From: CAYHPY01 sp964358485
GTDB taxonomy: Bacteria; Elusimicrobiota; Elusimicrobia; UBA1565; UBA9628
Assembly (NCBI GenBank): GCA_964358485.1
Contig: CAYHPY010000001.1
Span: forward strand, 62,001-126,000
Length of the DNA stretch: 64,000 nucleotides
Direction of reading: 5' to 3'
In this document: in pieces, positions 16,548 to 24,442 of the stretch
How positions within the stretch are numbered: the stretch's first letter is position 1
Layout of the letters: the number at the start of each line of letters is the position of its first letter
Position numbers and translations under genes: made by a program
Notes under the pieces: generated by a model
Seen by the model: only the letters and a program-made list of their open reading frames with translations
Databases searched by the model: none
Told to the model about the DNA's origin: nothing

Positions 16548-16938
16548 TTCCGGCGACGAAACCGCGATCACGGGGATCAACGTCACCCCGCTGGTCGACA
16601 TCATTTTGGTGGTGCTCATCATCTTCATGGCCACCGCGCCCATGATTCAAAAGCGCGCGGTCAAGGTGGACGTGCCCAAGGCCTCCCACCACGAGCGCAC
16701 CGCCACCGAGGCCCTCCAGGTGGTCTTCAACGAGCGCCGGGAGCTGACGCTCGGCGGAAAGGCCGTTTCCCAAGAGGAATTGTCCCGCGCCCTGGCCCAG
16801 CGGGTGGCCTTCGAAAGCGGGGTCCACGTGACCTTGTCCGCCGACAAGGCCCTGCCCTACGGGGAAATCATGGGGGTCCTGGACGCGGTCCGCGGGGCCG
16901 GGGTCAAGAAGATCGGCCTGGAGGTCCGCGCCAAGTGA
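16537..16938 (+). CDS. exbD: ExbD/TolR family biopolymer transport protein
   Basis: The 133-residue protein has a short cytoplasmic N-terminus, then I-N-V-T-P-L-V-D-I-I-L-V-V-L-I-I-F-M (about 15-32), in which the single Asp (residue 22) is the conserved proton-carrying residue of ExbD/TolR. A periplasmic domain of about 90 residues follows. Length is normal for the family. The start lies inside the exbB-like gene, and the stop overlaps the next start as GTGA, so the three are co-translated. Confidence 0.92.
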   Translation: MQADSGDETAITGINVTPLVDIILVVLIIFMATAPMIQKRAVKVDVPKASHHERTATEALQVVFNERRELTLGGKAVSQEELSRALAQRVAFESGVHVTLSADKALPYGEIMGVLDAVRGAGVKKIGLEVRAK

Positions 16939-17693
16939 GCGAGGGGGGGCACGGCCTCTTCGAGAAATCCCTGGCCGCCTCCTTCGCTTTGCACGCCGGT
17001 TTTTTCCTGATCGGAGGCAAGCTGCCGATCGGCCCCTTGACCCAGCCGGTCCCGCCGGTGGAAATCGACCTGACCCAGCCTCCGGGCACCGGGCCCATGA
17101 AGCTGGCTGGCCTCAAGCGGATGACGCCCGGCGCCCGCCCCGGGCCGGCGCTCCCCATCCCCGAGCCGCTTCCCATCAAAGAGGAGAAGCCCCCCGAGAT
17201 CAAACCCACCGCCCCGCCTCCCAGCGACTGGACCTTGCCCGGGCCCAAGACCCAGGAGACGGCCAATGCCGCCGACCCCGTCGCCACTCCCGGCGGAAGC
17301 ATCGACGGCACCGGCACCGCTGTAAAGCCGGGCGGTTCCGGCGAGGGCTCCAACGAGGGCGTCCCGGGGGGAACCGGGACCGGCGCGGGGGGCGTGGTGG
17401 ACGTCAATCCCAAGCTCCTCAACCGCGACGAGATCATCGCCAACCGCCGCCGGTTTTATCCCGAGAACGAGCGCCAGGCGGGGCGCGAGGCCACGGTGGT
17501 CGTGGTCCTCCACATCTCGGCCGACGGGGCCGTGACCTCGGTGGACATCGTCGGCACGGGGGGGATGTCTTTCGACCGCGCCGCGCGGGAGATCGCGCGC
17601 TTTATGAAGTTCTCCCCGGCGCGGGTCAAGGGCGGGGCGGTGGCGGTGAAGATTCGGCAGGCGATTCCCTTTAAACTCGAAGACGAAGAATAA
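16935..17693 (+). CDS. TonB-family energy transducer
   Basis: The 252-residue protein has one N-terminal hydrophobic segment (about 9-27), a Pro/Gly-rich periplasm-spanning linker (about 30-155), and a C-terminal TonB domain. The last domain includes the Y-P-E-N-E-R-Q-A-G-R-E-A-T-V pattern, followed by a beta strand and I-P-F-K-L near the end. It should couple the ExbB/D proton channel to an outer-membrane partner. No TonB-dependent receptor lies nearby. The two HEAT proteins in the operon may be the dedicated partners. GTG 16935 gives a 4-bp overlap with the ExbD-like gene. It is convergent with rnd. Confidence 0.87.
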   Translation: MSEGGHGLFEKSLAASFALHAGFFLIGGKLPIGPLTQPVPPVEIDLTQPPGTGPMKLAGLKRMTPGARPGPALPIPEPLPIKEEKPPEIKPTAPPPSDWTLPGPKTQETANAADPVATPGGSIDGTGTAVKPGGSGEGSNEGVPGGTGTGAGGVVDVNPKLLNRDEIIANRRRFYPENERQAGREATVVVVLHISADGAVTSVDIVGTGGMSFDRAAREIARFMKFSPARVKGGAVAVKIRQAIPFKLEDEE

Positions 17694-17712
17694 AACGACG
17701 GAACAATCGAGG

Positions 17713-17729
17713 GCGGCCCTGCGGGCCGC
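17713..17729. terminator. GC hairpin between convergent genes
   Basis: A 7-bp perfect stem (GCGGCCC / GGGCCGC, 3-nt loop) lies exactly between the TonB-like stop (17693) and the rnd stop (17730). It lacks a T-run on either side, so termination by this hairpin is only suggested by its position. Confidence 0.4.
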
Positions 17730-18896
17730 TTAACGATGAAAAGCCTTCAGAACCAAGTGGATGGACTCGCCGTAGCGCCCCCGCTTGAGCGGGCTCAGGA
17801 TGTGAAGGGGGTCTCCTTCCTCCGCGAATGCCACGCGGGCGATCTCCTTGAGTTCCTCGGTGGTGAGGATGACCACGGTCTCGACGCCCTCCGTGGCGGC
17901 CTGCGCCTTGCGCCAACGCCGCAGCTCCTCGAAAATTTTCCATTCCCGCGGGTCATGATGGACGGAGGCGGGGCGCCGTCCGGAGATGGGGTTTTCCTTT
18001 CCGTGGCGGACGGCGTCCAGAAGGGCTTCTCCATAGCGTTGGAGAAGATAGGGCGACATCCCCCGGATGGCGCGCAGGGCGGCGTGCTCGGCGGGCAAGG
18101 TCAGGGCGATCTTGAGCATGAGATCTTCCGGCATGATGCGGAAGGGGGCCTTGTCGCGGGACGCGGCCTCGTTTTCCCGCAATAAATAGATCTCGCGCAG
18201 GCAGGAAAGCTGATCCGGAGCCAAATCCTTGCCCGAGGTCAGGCGCCAGTAGCCCTCGGGGTCGAAAGTCTTGGACACCGGCCGGATATTGGCCAGCTTG
18301 CCGAAGGCCTCCAAGGCGTCTTCCATGCGTCCCTTGGCCGTGAGGGATTCTTTTTGGATGTCGGAGAGCCTCAATAGGTAATGGGTGTCGAGTTGGGCGT
18401 AGCGGATGTGGTCCGGGGTGAGCGGCCGCTTTCCCCAATCGGCGCGTTGCAGTTTTTTGGAGAGCTTCACCCCGAAATGCCGCTCGATGGCGGCCGCCAG
18501 CCCCAGTTCCTTGAACCCGAGGACCCGGGTGGCGATCATGGTGTCGAAAAGGTGGGTGAAGGAGAACCCGTAATCGCGCTTGAGGCACAGGACGTCGTAT
18601 TCCCCGGCGTGGAAAATCTTCTCGACCGCGGGATCGGCCATCACGGGGCCCAGGGAGGAGAGGTCGGCGAAGGCCACCGGGTCGATGATGAAATCCTCCT
18701 TGGAAGTCGACATCTGAACCAGGCACACCCGCTCGCGGTAGGCGTAAAAGCTGTTGGACTCGATGTCGATGGCCACGCGCTTCTCGCGGGCCAGCTCGGC
18801 CGCGATCTCCTCCAGGTGTTCCCGGGCCGTGACGATGGTGGGAAGAGGAATGTCCTCAAAGCGCGGCGGTTGGGACGGGGGGATTTCAGTCGGCAT
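17730..18896 (-). CDS. rnd: Ribonuclease D
   Basis: The 388-residue protein has the DEDDy exonuclease core: A-I-D-I-E-S (D and E of motif I near 47-49), H-A-G-E-Y-D in motif II, and Y-A-Q-L-D-T-H-Y in motif III with both D and Y. HRDC-like helical domains fill the C-terminal half. RNase D trims 3' ends of tRNA precursors in the cytoplasm. Length is close to E. coli Rnd. Its start overlaps the proC stop, so it is the second gene of a proC-rnd operon. Confidence 0.92.
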   Translation of the reverse strand: MPTEIPPSQPPRFEDIPLPTIVTAREHLEEIAAELAREKRVAIDIESNSFYAYRERVCLVQMSTSKEDFIIDPVAFADLSSLGPVMADPAVEKIFHAGEYDVLCLKRDYGFSFTHLFDTMIATRVLGFKELGLAAAIERHFGVKLSKKLQRADWGKRPLTPDHIRYAQLDTHYLLRLSDIQKESLTAKGRMEDALEAFGKLANIRPVSKTFDPEGYWRLTSGKDLAPDQLSCLREIYLLRENEAASRDKAPFRIMPEDLMLKIALTLPAEHAALRAIRGMSPYLLQRYGEALLDAVRHGKENPISGRRPASVHHDPREWKIFEELRRWRKAQAATEGVETVVILTTEELKEIARVAFAEEGDPLHILSPLKRGRYGESIHLVLKAFHR

Positions 18897-19710
18897 AGAG
18901 TCGGCTGAGCTCCTGGGAGCGCTGGGTGGCCGTCACGATCGCGTCGATCAAGACGCTCCGAAGCCCCTTGGCTTCGAGCATGTGAATGGCGTTGATGGCG
19001 GTGCCCCCGGGGGTGGTCACCTCGTCCTTGAGGATGGCGGGATGGCGCCCCGTCTCGATGACCAATTTGGCCGCTCCGAACACCGTCTGGGCCGCGAGTT
19101 TGGCCGCGACCGTCCGGGGGATGCCCATCTTGACCCCGCCGTCGATCATGGCCTCGATCACCATGAAGATGTAGACCGGCCCGGAGCCCGAAAGGCCGGT
19201 GACCGCGTCCATGGCCGATTCGGGCAAGGTCACCACCAAGCCGACGGACTTGAACAACGCCTCGGCCAGGGCCAAATCCTTCTCTCCGGCGTGGCGGCCG
19301 GCGGCGATGGCGGTGGCTCCGGCGTCCACCAGGGCCGGGGTGTTGGGCATGGCCCGCACCACGGGGCAGGCGGCGCGGAGCTTTTTGGAAATCGTCTCGG
19401 TGGTGATGCCGGCCATAAGGCTGATGACGAGCTGTCCCGGCCGGACGGCGGGGGCCAGCTCCTCGAGCACCGCGCCCGCGGCCTGGGGCTTGACGCAGAG
19501 CACGACAACGTCGGCGCCGGCGACGGCCTTCCTGTTGTCGCTCACGGCATGCACGCCCCACTTGCGGCGCAGTTCCTCCAGGGCCCCTTCCGAGCGGCGG
19601 CTGGCGGTCACCTGCTTGGGCTTGGCTAGCCCCGCCTTGAGGATGCCGCCCATGAGGGCCGAGCCCATGTTCCCCGTTCCGATGAAAGCGATCTTTTTGT
19701 TTTTCAGCAT
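18886..19710 (-). CDS. proC: Pyrroline-5-carboxylate reductase
   Basis: The 274-residue protein makes proline from pyrroline-5-carboxylate with NAD(P)H. It has the Rossmann motif F-I-G-T-G-N-M-G-S-A-L (about 10-20), V-K-P-Q-A, and the C-terminal catalytic region with D-A-V-T-G-L-S-G-S-G-P-V-Y, T-P-G-G-T and a final helix. Length is standard. The start overlaps no gene. A hairpin with T-run lies just upstream (19737-19767). Confidence 0.95.
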   Translation of the reverse strand: MLKNKKIAFIGTGNMGSALMGGILKAGLAKPKQVTASRRSEGALEELRRKWGVHAVSDNRKAVAGADVVVLCVKPQAAGAVLEELAPAVRPGQLVISLMAGITTETISKKLRAACPVVRAMPNTPALVDAGATAIAAGRHAGEKDLALAEALFKSVGLVVTLPESAMDAVTGLSGSGPVYIFMVIEAMIDGGVKMGIPRTVAAKLAAQTVFGAAKLVIETGRHPAILKDEVTTPGGTAINAIHMLEAKGLRSVLIDAIVTATQRSQELSRLYAD

Positions 19711-19736
19711 CGATGTCCCAGATTCCCCAAAACGGC

Positions 19737-19767
19737 AAAAAAAAAGAGGACCGCGGGTCGGCGGTCC
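19737..19767 (-). terminator. Rho-independent terminator (minus strand), between the FliG-like gene and proC
   Basis: On the minus strand a 7-bp stem GGACCGC/GCGGTCC with a 6-nt loop is followed, after 2 nt, by nine T residues. It lies after the FliG-like gene stop (19851) and before proC (19710). A TTATAC hexamer on the same strand around 19780 lies upstream of the hairpin. If that is the proC promoter, the hairpin would sit in the proC leader as an attenuator. Confidence 0.7.
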
Positions 19768-19850
19768 TGCGCACTAAGTGTATAACAGGATATTGCGGGT
19801 TCGTCAAGCCCCCCCTGGTTACGGCGGCCGTCCGCGCCCCCGGCCTCCCG

Positions 19851-20537
19851 CTACAGAGCCCGCCTGACGTATTTTCCGCGCGGCGCGATCCGGCCCGCCC
19901 TTTCCAGGCCGCCGACGACATCGAGCAGTTCGAAGCGGGCCCTGTCGATTTCCACGTCCCCCAGGCGTTCCAGGTAGCTCATGGACTCTTTGAGCAAGAC
20001 CGCCGCGCCCGCCGACATGTTCGAAAAGAAATGGTTGATCAAGCCTGGAGGAGCTTTTTGGAGCGCGCGGGCCAGATGCTCCGTTCTGAGGTTGCGAACG
20101 ATGGATTGCATGTCGCGGTCGGAGATGGCGGCGAGGTCTTCAAATGTGGGGTAATGCCTGCGAAGCTCTTCGTATATTTCAGGTTTTTTCGTTTTTAAGT
20201 AGGTGACGATGTTGTAGCGGGTCTCAAAATCCGCCCTTTCCAGCTCTCCTCCCAGCCGTTCCATGCCGTCCACGATGAAATCAACGTTCGCTTTGACATG
20301 CTCGTCGATGGCGGTCAATTGTTCCCGGGTCAGCGTTCGGATGGTCAGACCCATGAGGCCGACCTTGGATTGAAGCTCCGCGGGCAAGGAGAGAAGCAGT
20401 TTTCGGGCCAACTCCGGATTCATGTAGGTGGCGACGACCGCGATGACCCACGGTTCTTCTTTTCGGAGAATGAACATGTAGGCGAGGCGGGTGATGTTGT
20501 CTTCGGTGAGATAGTGAAACGGCCGAGTCTCATTCAT
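19851..20537 (-). CDS. FliG-like protein (middle and C-terminal domains only)
   Basis: The 228-residue cytoplasmic-looking protein matches the middle and C-terminal parts of flagellar motor switch protein FliG. It has a pattern W-V-I-A-V-V-A-T-Y-M-N-P-E-L-A near 30-44, L-P-A-E-L-Q-S-K-V near 51-59, then F-E-D-L-A-A-I-S-D-R-D-M-Q (132-144) and F-F-S-N-M-S-A-G-A-A (170-179), the equivalent of the FliG NMSxRAA region. FliG is normally about 330 residues, so the N-terminal FliF-binding domain is missing. No other flagellar gene is seen apart from a FliF-like gene at 21733. It lies 22 nt after the CsgG-like gene and probably shares its mRNA. Role unknown. Confidence 0.75.
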   Translation of the reverse strand: MNETRPFHYLTEDNITRLAYMFILRKEEPWVIAVVATYMNPELARKLLLSLPAELQSKVGLMGLTIRTLTREQLTAIDEHVKANVDFIVDGMERLGGELERADFETRYNIVTYLKTKKPEIYEELRRHYPTFEDLAAISDRDMQSIVRNLRTEHLARALQKAPPGLINHFFSNMSAGAAVLLKESMSYLERLGDVEIDRARFELLDVVGGLERAGRIAPRGKYVRRAL

Positions 20538-20559
20538 GAACGGCCTTTCCCCCGCTCCG

Positions 20560-21393
20560 CTATAAAATCGCGCACTGGCGCGCGAGATTGAAGGCCTTCT
20601 CCTCGGTTTCGGCGAACTGCTTGCTCTCCAGGGGGGAGAGCTCGGGGATGATCGCCTGGCCGCCCCACTGCTTCATGCGCTGGTAGAATTCCTTCTTGAG
20701 GTCGGGATCGGAGATCGTCGAGCCGGGGTTGAACTTGATGGTGCGGTAGGCTACGCCGCGGGAAAGCTGGAGGGCCCAATAGCGGGCCTTCACGTCCAGG
20801 ATGCGGCGCTCCATGGCGTCGACGCGGTCATGGGCGCTCTCGCAGGGGTCGTAGTCCGAGGAGCCTTCCCGCATGGCCAGGGAGTCCTCCATGTCCAGGA
20901 CCGGCGGCTCGATGGAAAAACGCGGCGGAGCCACCACCAGGTCCCGGTCCATCCGCCACTCCCCCGCGGGCTCGGACTCTCCCGTTTTAATGTTCAGGAG
21001 AAAGGCCTTGGCCACCGAGATCATCCCCTCGGCCTTGAAACTTCCGCCCACGATGGCCTCGACATCCAGGATTTTCCCCAGCCGGCGAAGTTCCGCGGGG
21101 TTGGCCAGCTTGCGCTTGTCGAGGCGGTGCTCCTCCATCACTCGGCTGAGCGCCCGCCAGTCCAGGGCCAGAACCTCGCGGCCGCTGCCCAGGTGGGGGA
21201 GGAGCTTGACCGCCAGGCGCCAGCCTTCCGCCGGGTCGGCTCCCAGGGCGGGAAGGAAGGGAAGAACCGCCACTCTCCGGGGAAGCCGGGCGGCCGCGGC
21301 GTGCTGGGCTTGGCACCCAAAGAAGAGGACCATCCCCACCACCAGGCGGATGGTCCGGCTCCCTGCTCCCCACGGCCCCTCGGCAAAAGGCAC
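20560..21393 (-). CDS. Exported protein with CsgG-like domain
   Basis: The 277-residue protein has a hydrophobic N-terminal segment (about 13-35) that looks like a signal peptide or possible lipoprotein signal (G-C-Q-A). R-V-A-V-L-P-F and later L-G-K-I-L-D-V-E-A-I-V-G-G-S-F (about 106-120) follow, the strand-helix pattern of CsgG/FlgT-like periplasmic domains. A second part (about 190-277) has no recognised motif. GTG 21393 is supported by a TATAGT box 6 nt upstream with TTTACA 17 bp further. It is first in an operon with the FliG-like gene, head-to-head with the FliF-like gene. Confidence 0.7.
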   Translation of the reverse strand: MPFAEGPWGAGSRTIRLVVGMVLFFGCQAQHAAAARLPRRVAVLPFLPALGADPAEGWRLAVKLLPHLGSGREVLALDWRALSRVMEEHRLDKRKLANPAELRRLGKILDVEAIVGGSFKAEGMISVAKAFLLNIKTGESEPAGEWRMDRDLVVAPPRFSIEPPVLDMEDSLAMREGSSDYDPCESAHDRVDAMERRILDVKARYWALQLSRGVAYRTIKFNPGSTISDPDLKKEFYQRMKQWGGQAIIPELSPLESKQFAETEEKAFNLARQCAIL

Positions 21394-21399
21394 GTCTTT

Positions 21400-21428
21400 A
21401 CTATAACAGGGGGACCGTGTAATGTAAA
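21400..21428 (-). promoter_or_regulatory. Leaderless promoter for the CsgG-like/FliG-like operon
   Basis: Minus strand TTTACA (21423-21428), 17-bp spacer, TATAGT (21400-21405), then 6 nt to GTG 21393. It sits at the edge of an AT-rich stretch in a GC-rich genome. Confidence 0.6.
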
Positions 21429-21500
21429 TTCACATTCGAGTTACTTTGTGTAACTCCGATGTTACTCATATAAATTTATTATTAAAATTAATAGACAATT

Positions 21501-21638
21501 TTAAGTGAAGCACAGGTCCAGCCCCGCGTAGGTGTTGCGGCGCTGGGGCTGTTGGGGCGCGTTCATTATGGCGCCGAACAGGCTGGCGCCGCCGCCGCCG
21601 CCGCCCAAGCCGCCTCCGCCCGCCGGCCGACAATTATA
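21501..21638 (-). other. Possible small Gly-rich peptide gene or 3' gene remnant in the 339-nt intergenic region
   Basis: The spacer 21394-21732 between divergent genes holds an AT-rich block (about 21420-21500). Next to it on the minus strand is an open stretch rich in GGC codons that ends in N-T-Y-A-G-L-D-L-C-F-T and TAA at 21501. A TATAAT (21633-21638) lies upstream. Possible starts are TTG 21606-21608 (preceded by GGAGGCGGC) or ATG 21566. The tail looks coding, but no function is recognised. It could be the end of a deleted gene. Confidence 0.25.
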
Positions 21639-21732
21639 AAATCGAGGGGTAACAAGGGTGTAAGCCCAAGTAACGAGCCTGTGAATTGAAGACGGCGGTC
21701 GTTCGTGGTACCCTTCGCCAGAGGTACACGCT

Positions 21733-22416
21733 ATGAGGAAGTCAATATCATGCTTCTTGGCCGCCGTCGTTTCGGGTCTGCTTTTCATCGTGCCGGCGAG
21801 CGGAACTCCGCAGGACGACGACCCGCTGTTGGCCCATAGGCTGGAGATAGAAACCTCCGATCGCATCAAGAGCCAGATCCTCGACCCGCTTCTGGGACCC
21901 GGCCGGAGCTTCGCCTTCGTCGAGCTGGACCTTGGGGTCAAGCGGGTGCGGGAGGCCAGAGATAAATGGGGCCAGGGAGTCGCCCGGCGAGTATCGCAAA
22001 AAGTTGATTCCACTAGGGGCGTCTCGGATGGGGAGGTAAATGATGAGAATCTCTTTTCGGGATTCGGTCGGGATTTTTTTGATGATTTTTCCTCCCGTGC
22101 GGCCGGGGCCAACCCCCGGCATCCGGTCAAGGCGAGCACCGATACGGGGAAATCTTTCGCGGGGGAAGATCGAAGGGTGACCAGCGGTTCCCAGCGGCTC
22201 CAGGAATCCCGGCAAGAAATGGGGGTGGAGGAGCGGAGTTCGGAAGCCCGCCTGATCTTTAAACGATTCAGCGTCTTGGTCGTCCACGACGCCGGCGTGC
22301 CGCCGAAAACGCTGCGTATCGTCCGGGAGATTATCCTGCAGGCCTACAAACGAGACCTTAAACGCGAGGACATTCGTTTCCACGGAGCGGATTTTTTTAA
22401 CGCGAACTTGCCCTAG
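21733..22416 (+). CDS. FliF-like exported protein (MS-ring domain remnant)
   Basis: The 227-residue protein has a signal peptide (about 1-24). E-T-S-D-R-I-K-S-Q-I-L-D-P-L-L-G-P-G-R (about 40-58) and the following strand resemble the FliF segment in which a helix ending in a P-L-x-G-x-G turn precedes a V-x-V-x-L-D-L strand. The end (about 170-225, F-K-R-F-S-V-L-V-V-H-D, then R-E-I-I-L-Q-A and R-E-D) resembles the second half of that FliF domain. The region between is charged and low in complexity. No second membrane helix or C-terminal FliG-binding tail is present, so it is not a complete MS-ring protein. AGAGGTAC upstream could be a ribosome site. Divergent from the FliG-like gene. Confidence 0.6.
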   Translation: MRKSISCFLAAVVSGLLFIVPASGTPQDDDPLLAHRLEIETSDRIKSQILDPLLGPGRSFAFVELDLGVKRVREARDKWGQGVARRVSQKVDSTRGVSDGEVNDENLFSGFGRDFFDDFSSRAAGANPRHPVKASTDTGKSFAGEDRRVTSGSQRLQESRQEMGVEERSSEARLIFKRFSVLVVHDAGVPPKTLRIVREIILQAYKRDLKREDIRFHGADFFNANLP

Positions 22417-22475
22417 CGGGTTCCCCTCCTTGAAGATGATTCTTCTTGGACCGCAAATGAGATTCAACTCCTAGG

Positions 22476-23408
22476 CTACCAATCAGCCGGCTTGATCTTC
22501 TCCTTTATCGCCGACGCCCTCAATTCAGCCTGCAAACGCTCATTCGGGGTCATTAAAAGAGAAACTTCCTCAAGATTTTGCCGCGCCCTTTCATCTTTCT
22601 GGGCCGCGGCCAATAGGAACCAGGCGCAGGCCTCAAGCAAATCCCGTTGGACGCCCTGGCCATTCCGGTACATGACGCCCAGGGAGGCTTCCGCCTCCGG
22701 AATGCCTTGATTGGCCGCCAAATCAAACCATTTGAAGGCTTCCGGGTAGTCTTGGGGAACTCCCGAACCGGAATAGTAGACCGCCCCCACCGCATTCTGC
22801 GAGTGGGCCTCTCCCCGGCGCGCGCCTGCCTGCCACCACGCCAAAGCCCCCGAAAGGTCCGGTTCGCAACCGCTTTCCCCGTAAAATAAGAGCCGCCCAA
22901 GATTGAATTGAGAGCGCGAGTCTCCTTTTTCCGCGGCTTTTTTAAACCAATCGCGCGACGCCTGACAGTCCTTGGCCGTTCCCTTTCCGTCCAGGTATCT
23001 TACGCCAAGCATGTACTCGGCGTCCATGTTTCCCTGGGCCGCGGCCTTCCGATACCAAGCGATCGCGGCTTGGTGATCGACCGCGATGCAGTCCCCTTCA
23101 TCGTAGGAGAGGCCAAGATTGACTTGCGCGGTGGAATTCCCTTGATTCGCCGACTTGCGATACCAATAAATAGCTTGAGCGCAGTCTTTTGGCATGGCTT
23201 GGCCCTTTTGATAGAACCAGCCCAAGGAATTGGCGGCACAGGGGTCCCCAGCCTTCGCGTCCGCCCGAATCTTCTCGATTTCTTTCTCCTCACATTGCGC
23301 CGCGAAGGAACAGGGGCGGGAGGTTCGGTTGGGATTGGCGCAAGCCCCTAGAGCGATTGCCAAAAGAAACATGGGACAGATGGCGCGGGGGGAAATCCTG
23401 ATTATCAC
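22476..23408 (-). CDS. Sel1-repeat lipoprotein
   Basis: The 310-residue protein has about six Sel1-like repeats of 36 residues (A-x-x-x-L-G-x-x-Y-x-x-G with Y-W-Y-R-K-S-A-N-Q-G-N-S type ends) filling about residues 55-290. The start is set at GTG 23408 because it gives the GTGA overlap with the preceding gene. The N-terminus is then a basic region, a hydrophobic core and L-G-A-C, a lipobox. Sel1 proteins act as periplasmic or surface scaffolds for protein partners. Cysteines occur in pairs in the repeats. It is second in a two-gene Sel1 operon and convergent with the FliF-like gene. Confidence 0.87.
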   Translation of the reverse strand: MIIRISPRAICPMFLLAIALGACANPNRTSRPCSFAAQCEEKEIEKIRADAKAGDPCAANSLGWFYQKGQAMPKDCAQAIYWYRKSANQGNSTAQVNLGLSYDEGDCIAVDHQAAIAWYRKAAAQGNMDAEYMLGVRYLDGKGTAKDCQASRDWFKKAAEKGDSRSQFNLGRLLFYGESGCEPDLSGALAWWQAGARRGEAHSQNAVGAVYYSGSGVPQDYPEAFKWFDLAANQGIPEAEASLGVMYRNGQGVQRDLLEACAWFLLAAAQKDERARQNLEEVSLLMTPNERLQAELRASAIKEKIKPADW

Positions 23409-24391
23409 TGGCCCGGGGCGAGCTTCTCGTCCGATTCTCTTGCCCGAAGCACGGCCGATTCTATCTCCTGGGCCGTCATCAGCGGCCGAAGCCGCTTCAT
23501 GTCGGTGAAGGCCACGGGAGTGCCGCGATTGCCGGATCGGACGTACCAATAATAGGCCTCGACCCTGTCGACCGGTACGCCGTATCCCTCGTCGTAAAAA
23601 GTCCCCACCCATTGCATCGCCGCCGGGATGCCCCGGTCCGCCGCTCGGCGAAACCAGCGCAGCGCCGCCCCATAGTCTCGGGGCGCCCCTTCCCCGTAAT
23701 AGTTCATTTCCCCGAGCATGTAGTCCGCGCGGACATCATCCGCCGCGGAGGCTTTCGCGTACCACTCCCGCGCCAAGGCTAAGTCTTTGGGCTGCGCCAG
23801 TCCGCGCCGATAATATTCGCCTAAAGAAGTCATCGCCATGTTGAAGCCTCCAGCGGCGGCCTGCTTCCAGAGTTTTAGAGATTTTTTGGGGTCTTTCGGC
23901 ACGCCGTCCCCGCGGTAGTAGGCATCTCCCAGATTTAGCATGCCGACGGTCTTTCCTTTTTTCGCGGCGCTTTCAAACAACGCGAGGGCTTTGGCCCGGT
24001 CCCGCTCGCCCCCGAGTCCTTCGCTGTAGAGGTTGCCGAGGTTCACCTCCGCCTCGCCGAAGCCATGCGCGACGGCCCGGGCATACCATTCACGGGCCTT
24101 GACGAAATCCTTCGGCACGCCCCAGCCTTGGCCGTACATGTCCCCGATGCTGGTTTCCGCGATTGGGAGGTTCTGGGCGGCGGCCTTGAGAAACCACTTC
24201 ATCGCCTCGGCGTGATCAGTCTTGACGCCGATTCCGGAAACATAACGCGCGCCGAGCCGATGTTGCGCCGCCGCATCGCCCGCAAGCGCGGCCTTCTCGA
24301 GCGACGCAAGGTCATTTTGAGGAGCCGCGGTCGGCGCGGGCCGGGCTGCCGTCAAAGCGAGGAAAGAGAATAACAAGATTCGATTCTTCAT
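23405..24391 (-). CDS. Sel1-repeat exported protein
   Basis: The 328-residue protein has a Sec signal peptide (about 1-22, cleaved near A-P-T-A-A). Some seven Sel1-like repeats run from about residue 28 to 300 (A-Q-H-R-L-G-A-R-Y-V-S-G-I-G-V; A-E-V-N-L-G-N-L-Y-S-E-G-L-G; A-M-Q-W-V-G-T-F-Y-D-E-G-Y-G-V). GGAAGG about 7 nt before the ATG is a clear ribosome site, and TTATAT upstream is a possible -10, so this transcript is not leaderless. It is the first gene of the Sel1 pair. Partner unknown. Confidence 0.88.
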   Translation of the reverse strand: MKNRILLFSFLALTAARPAPTAAPQNDLASLEKAALAGDAAAQHRLGARYVSGIGVKTDHAEAMKWFLKAAAQNLPIAETSIGDMYGQGWGVPKDFVKAREWYARAVAHGFGEAEVNLGNLYSEGLGGERDRAKALALFESAAKKGKTVGMLNLGDAYYRGDGVPKDPKKSLKLWKQAAAGGFNMAMTSLGEYYRRGLAQPKDLALAREWYAKASAADDVRADYMLGEMNYYGEGAPRDYGAALRWFRRAADRGIPAAMQWVGTFYDEGYGVPVDRVEAYYWYVRSGNRGTPVAFTDMKRLRPLMTAQEIESAVLRARESDEKLAPGQ

Positions 24392-24442
24392 GATATTCCT
24401 TCCAAGGATATAACCCCGGCCGCGGGAGATGTCAATGCCTCT

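Noticed and set aside
19851..22416. Part of a flagellar operon
   Set aside because: No FliM, FliN, FliI, FlhA or hook genes are near, and the FliG-like and FliF-like proteins are incomplete.
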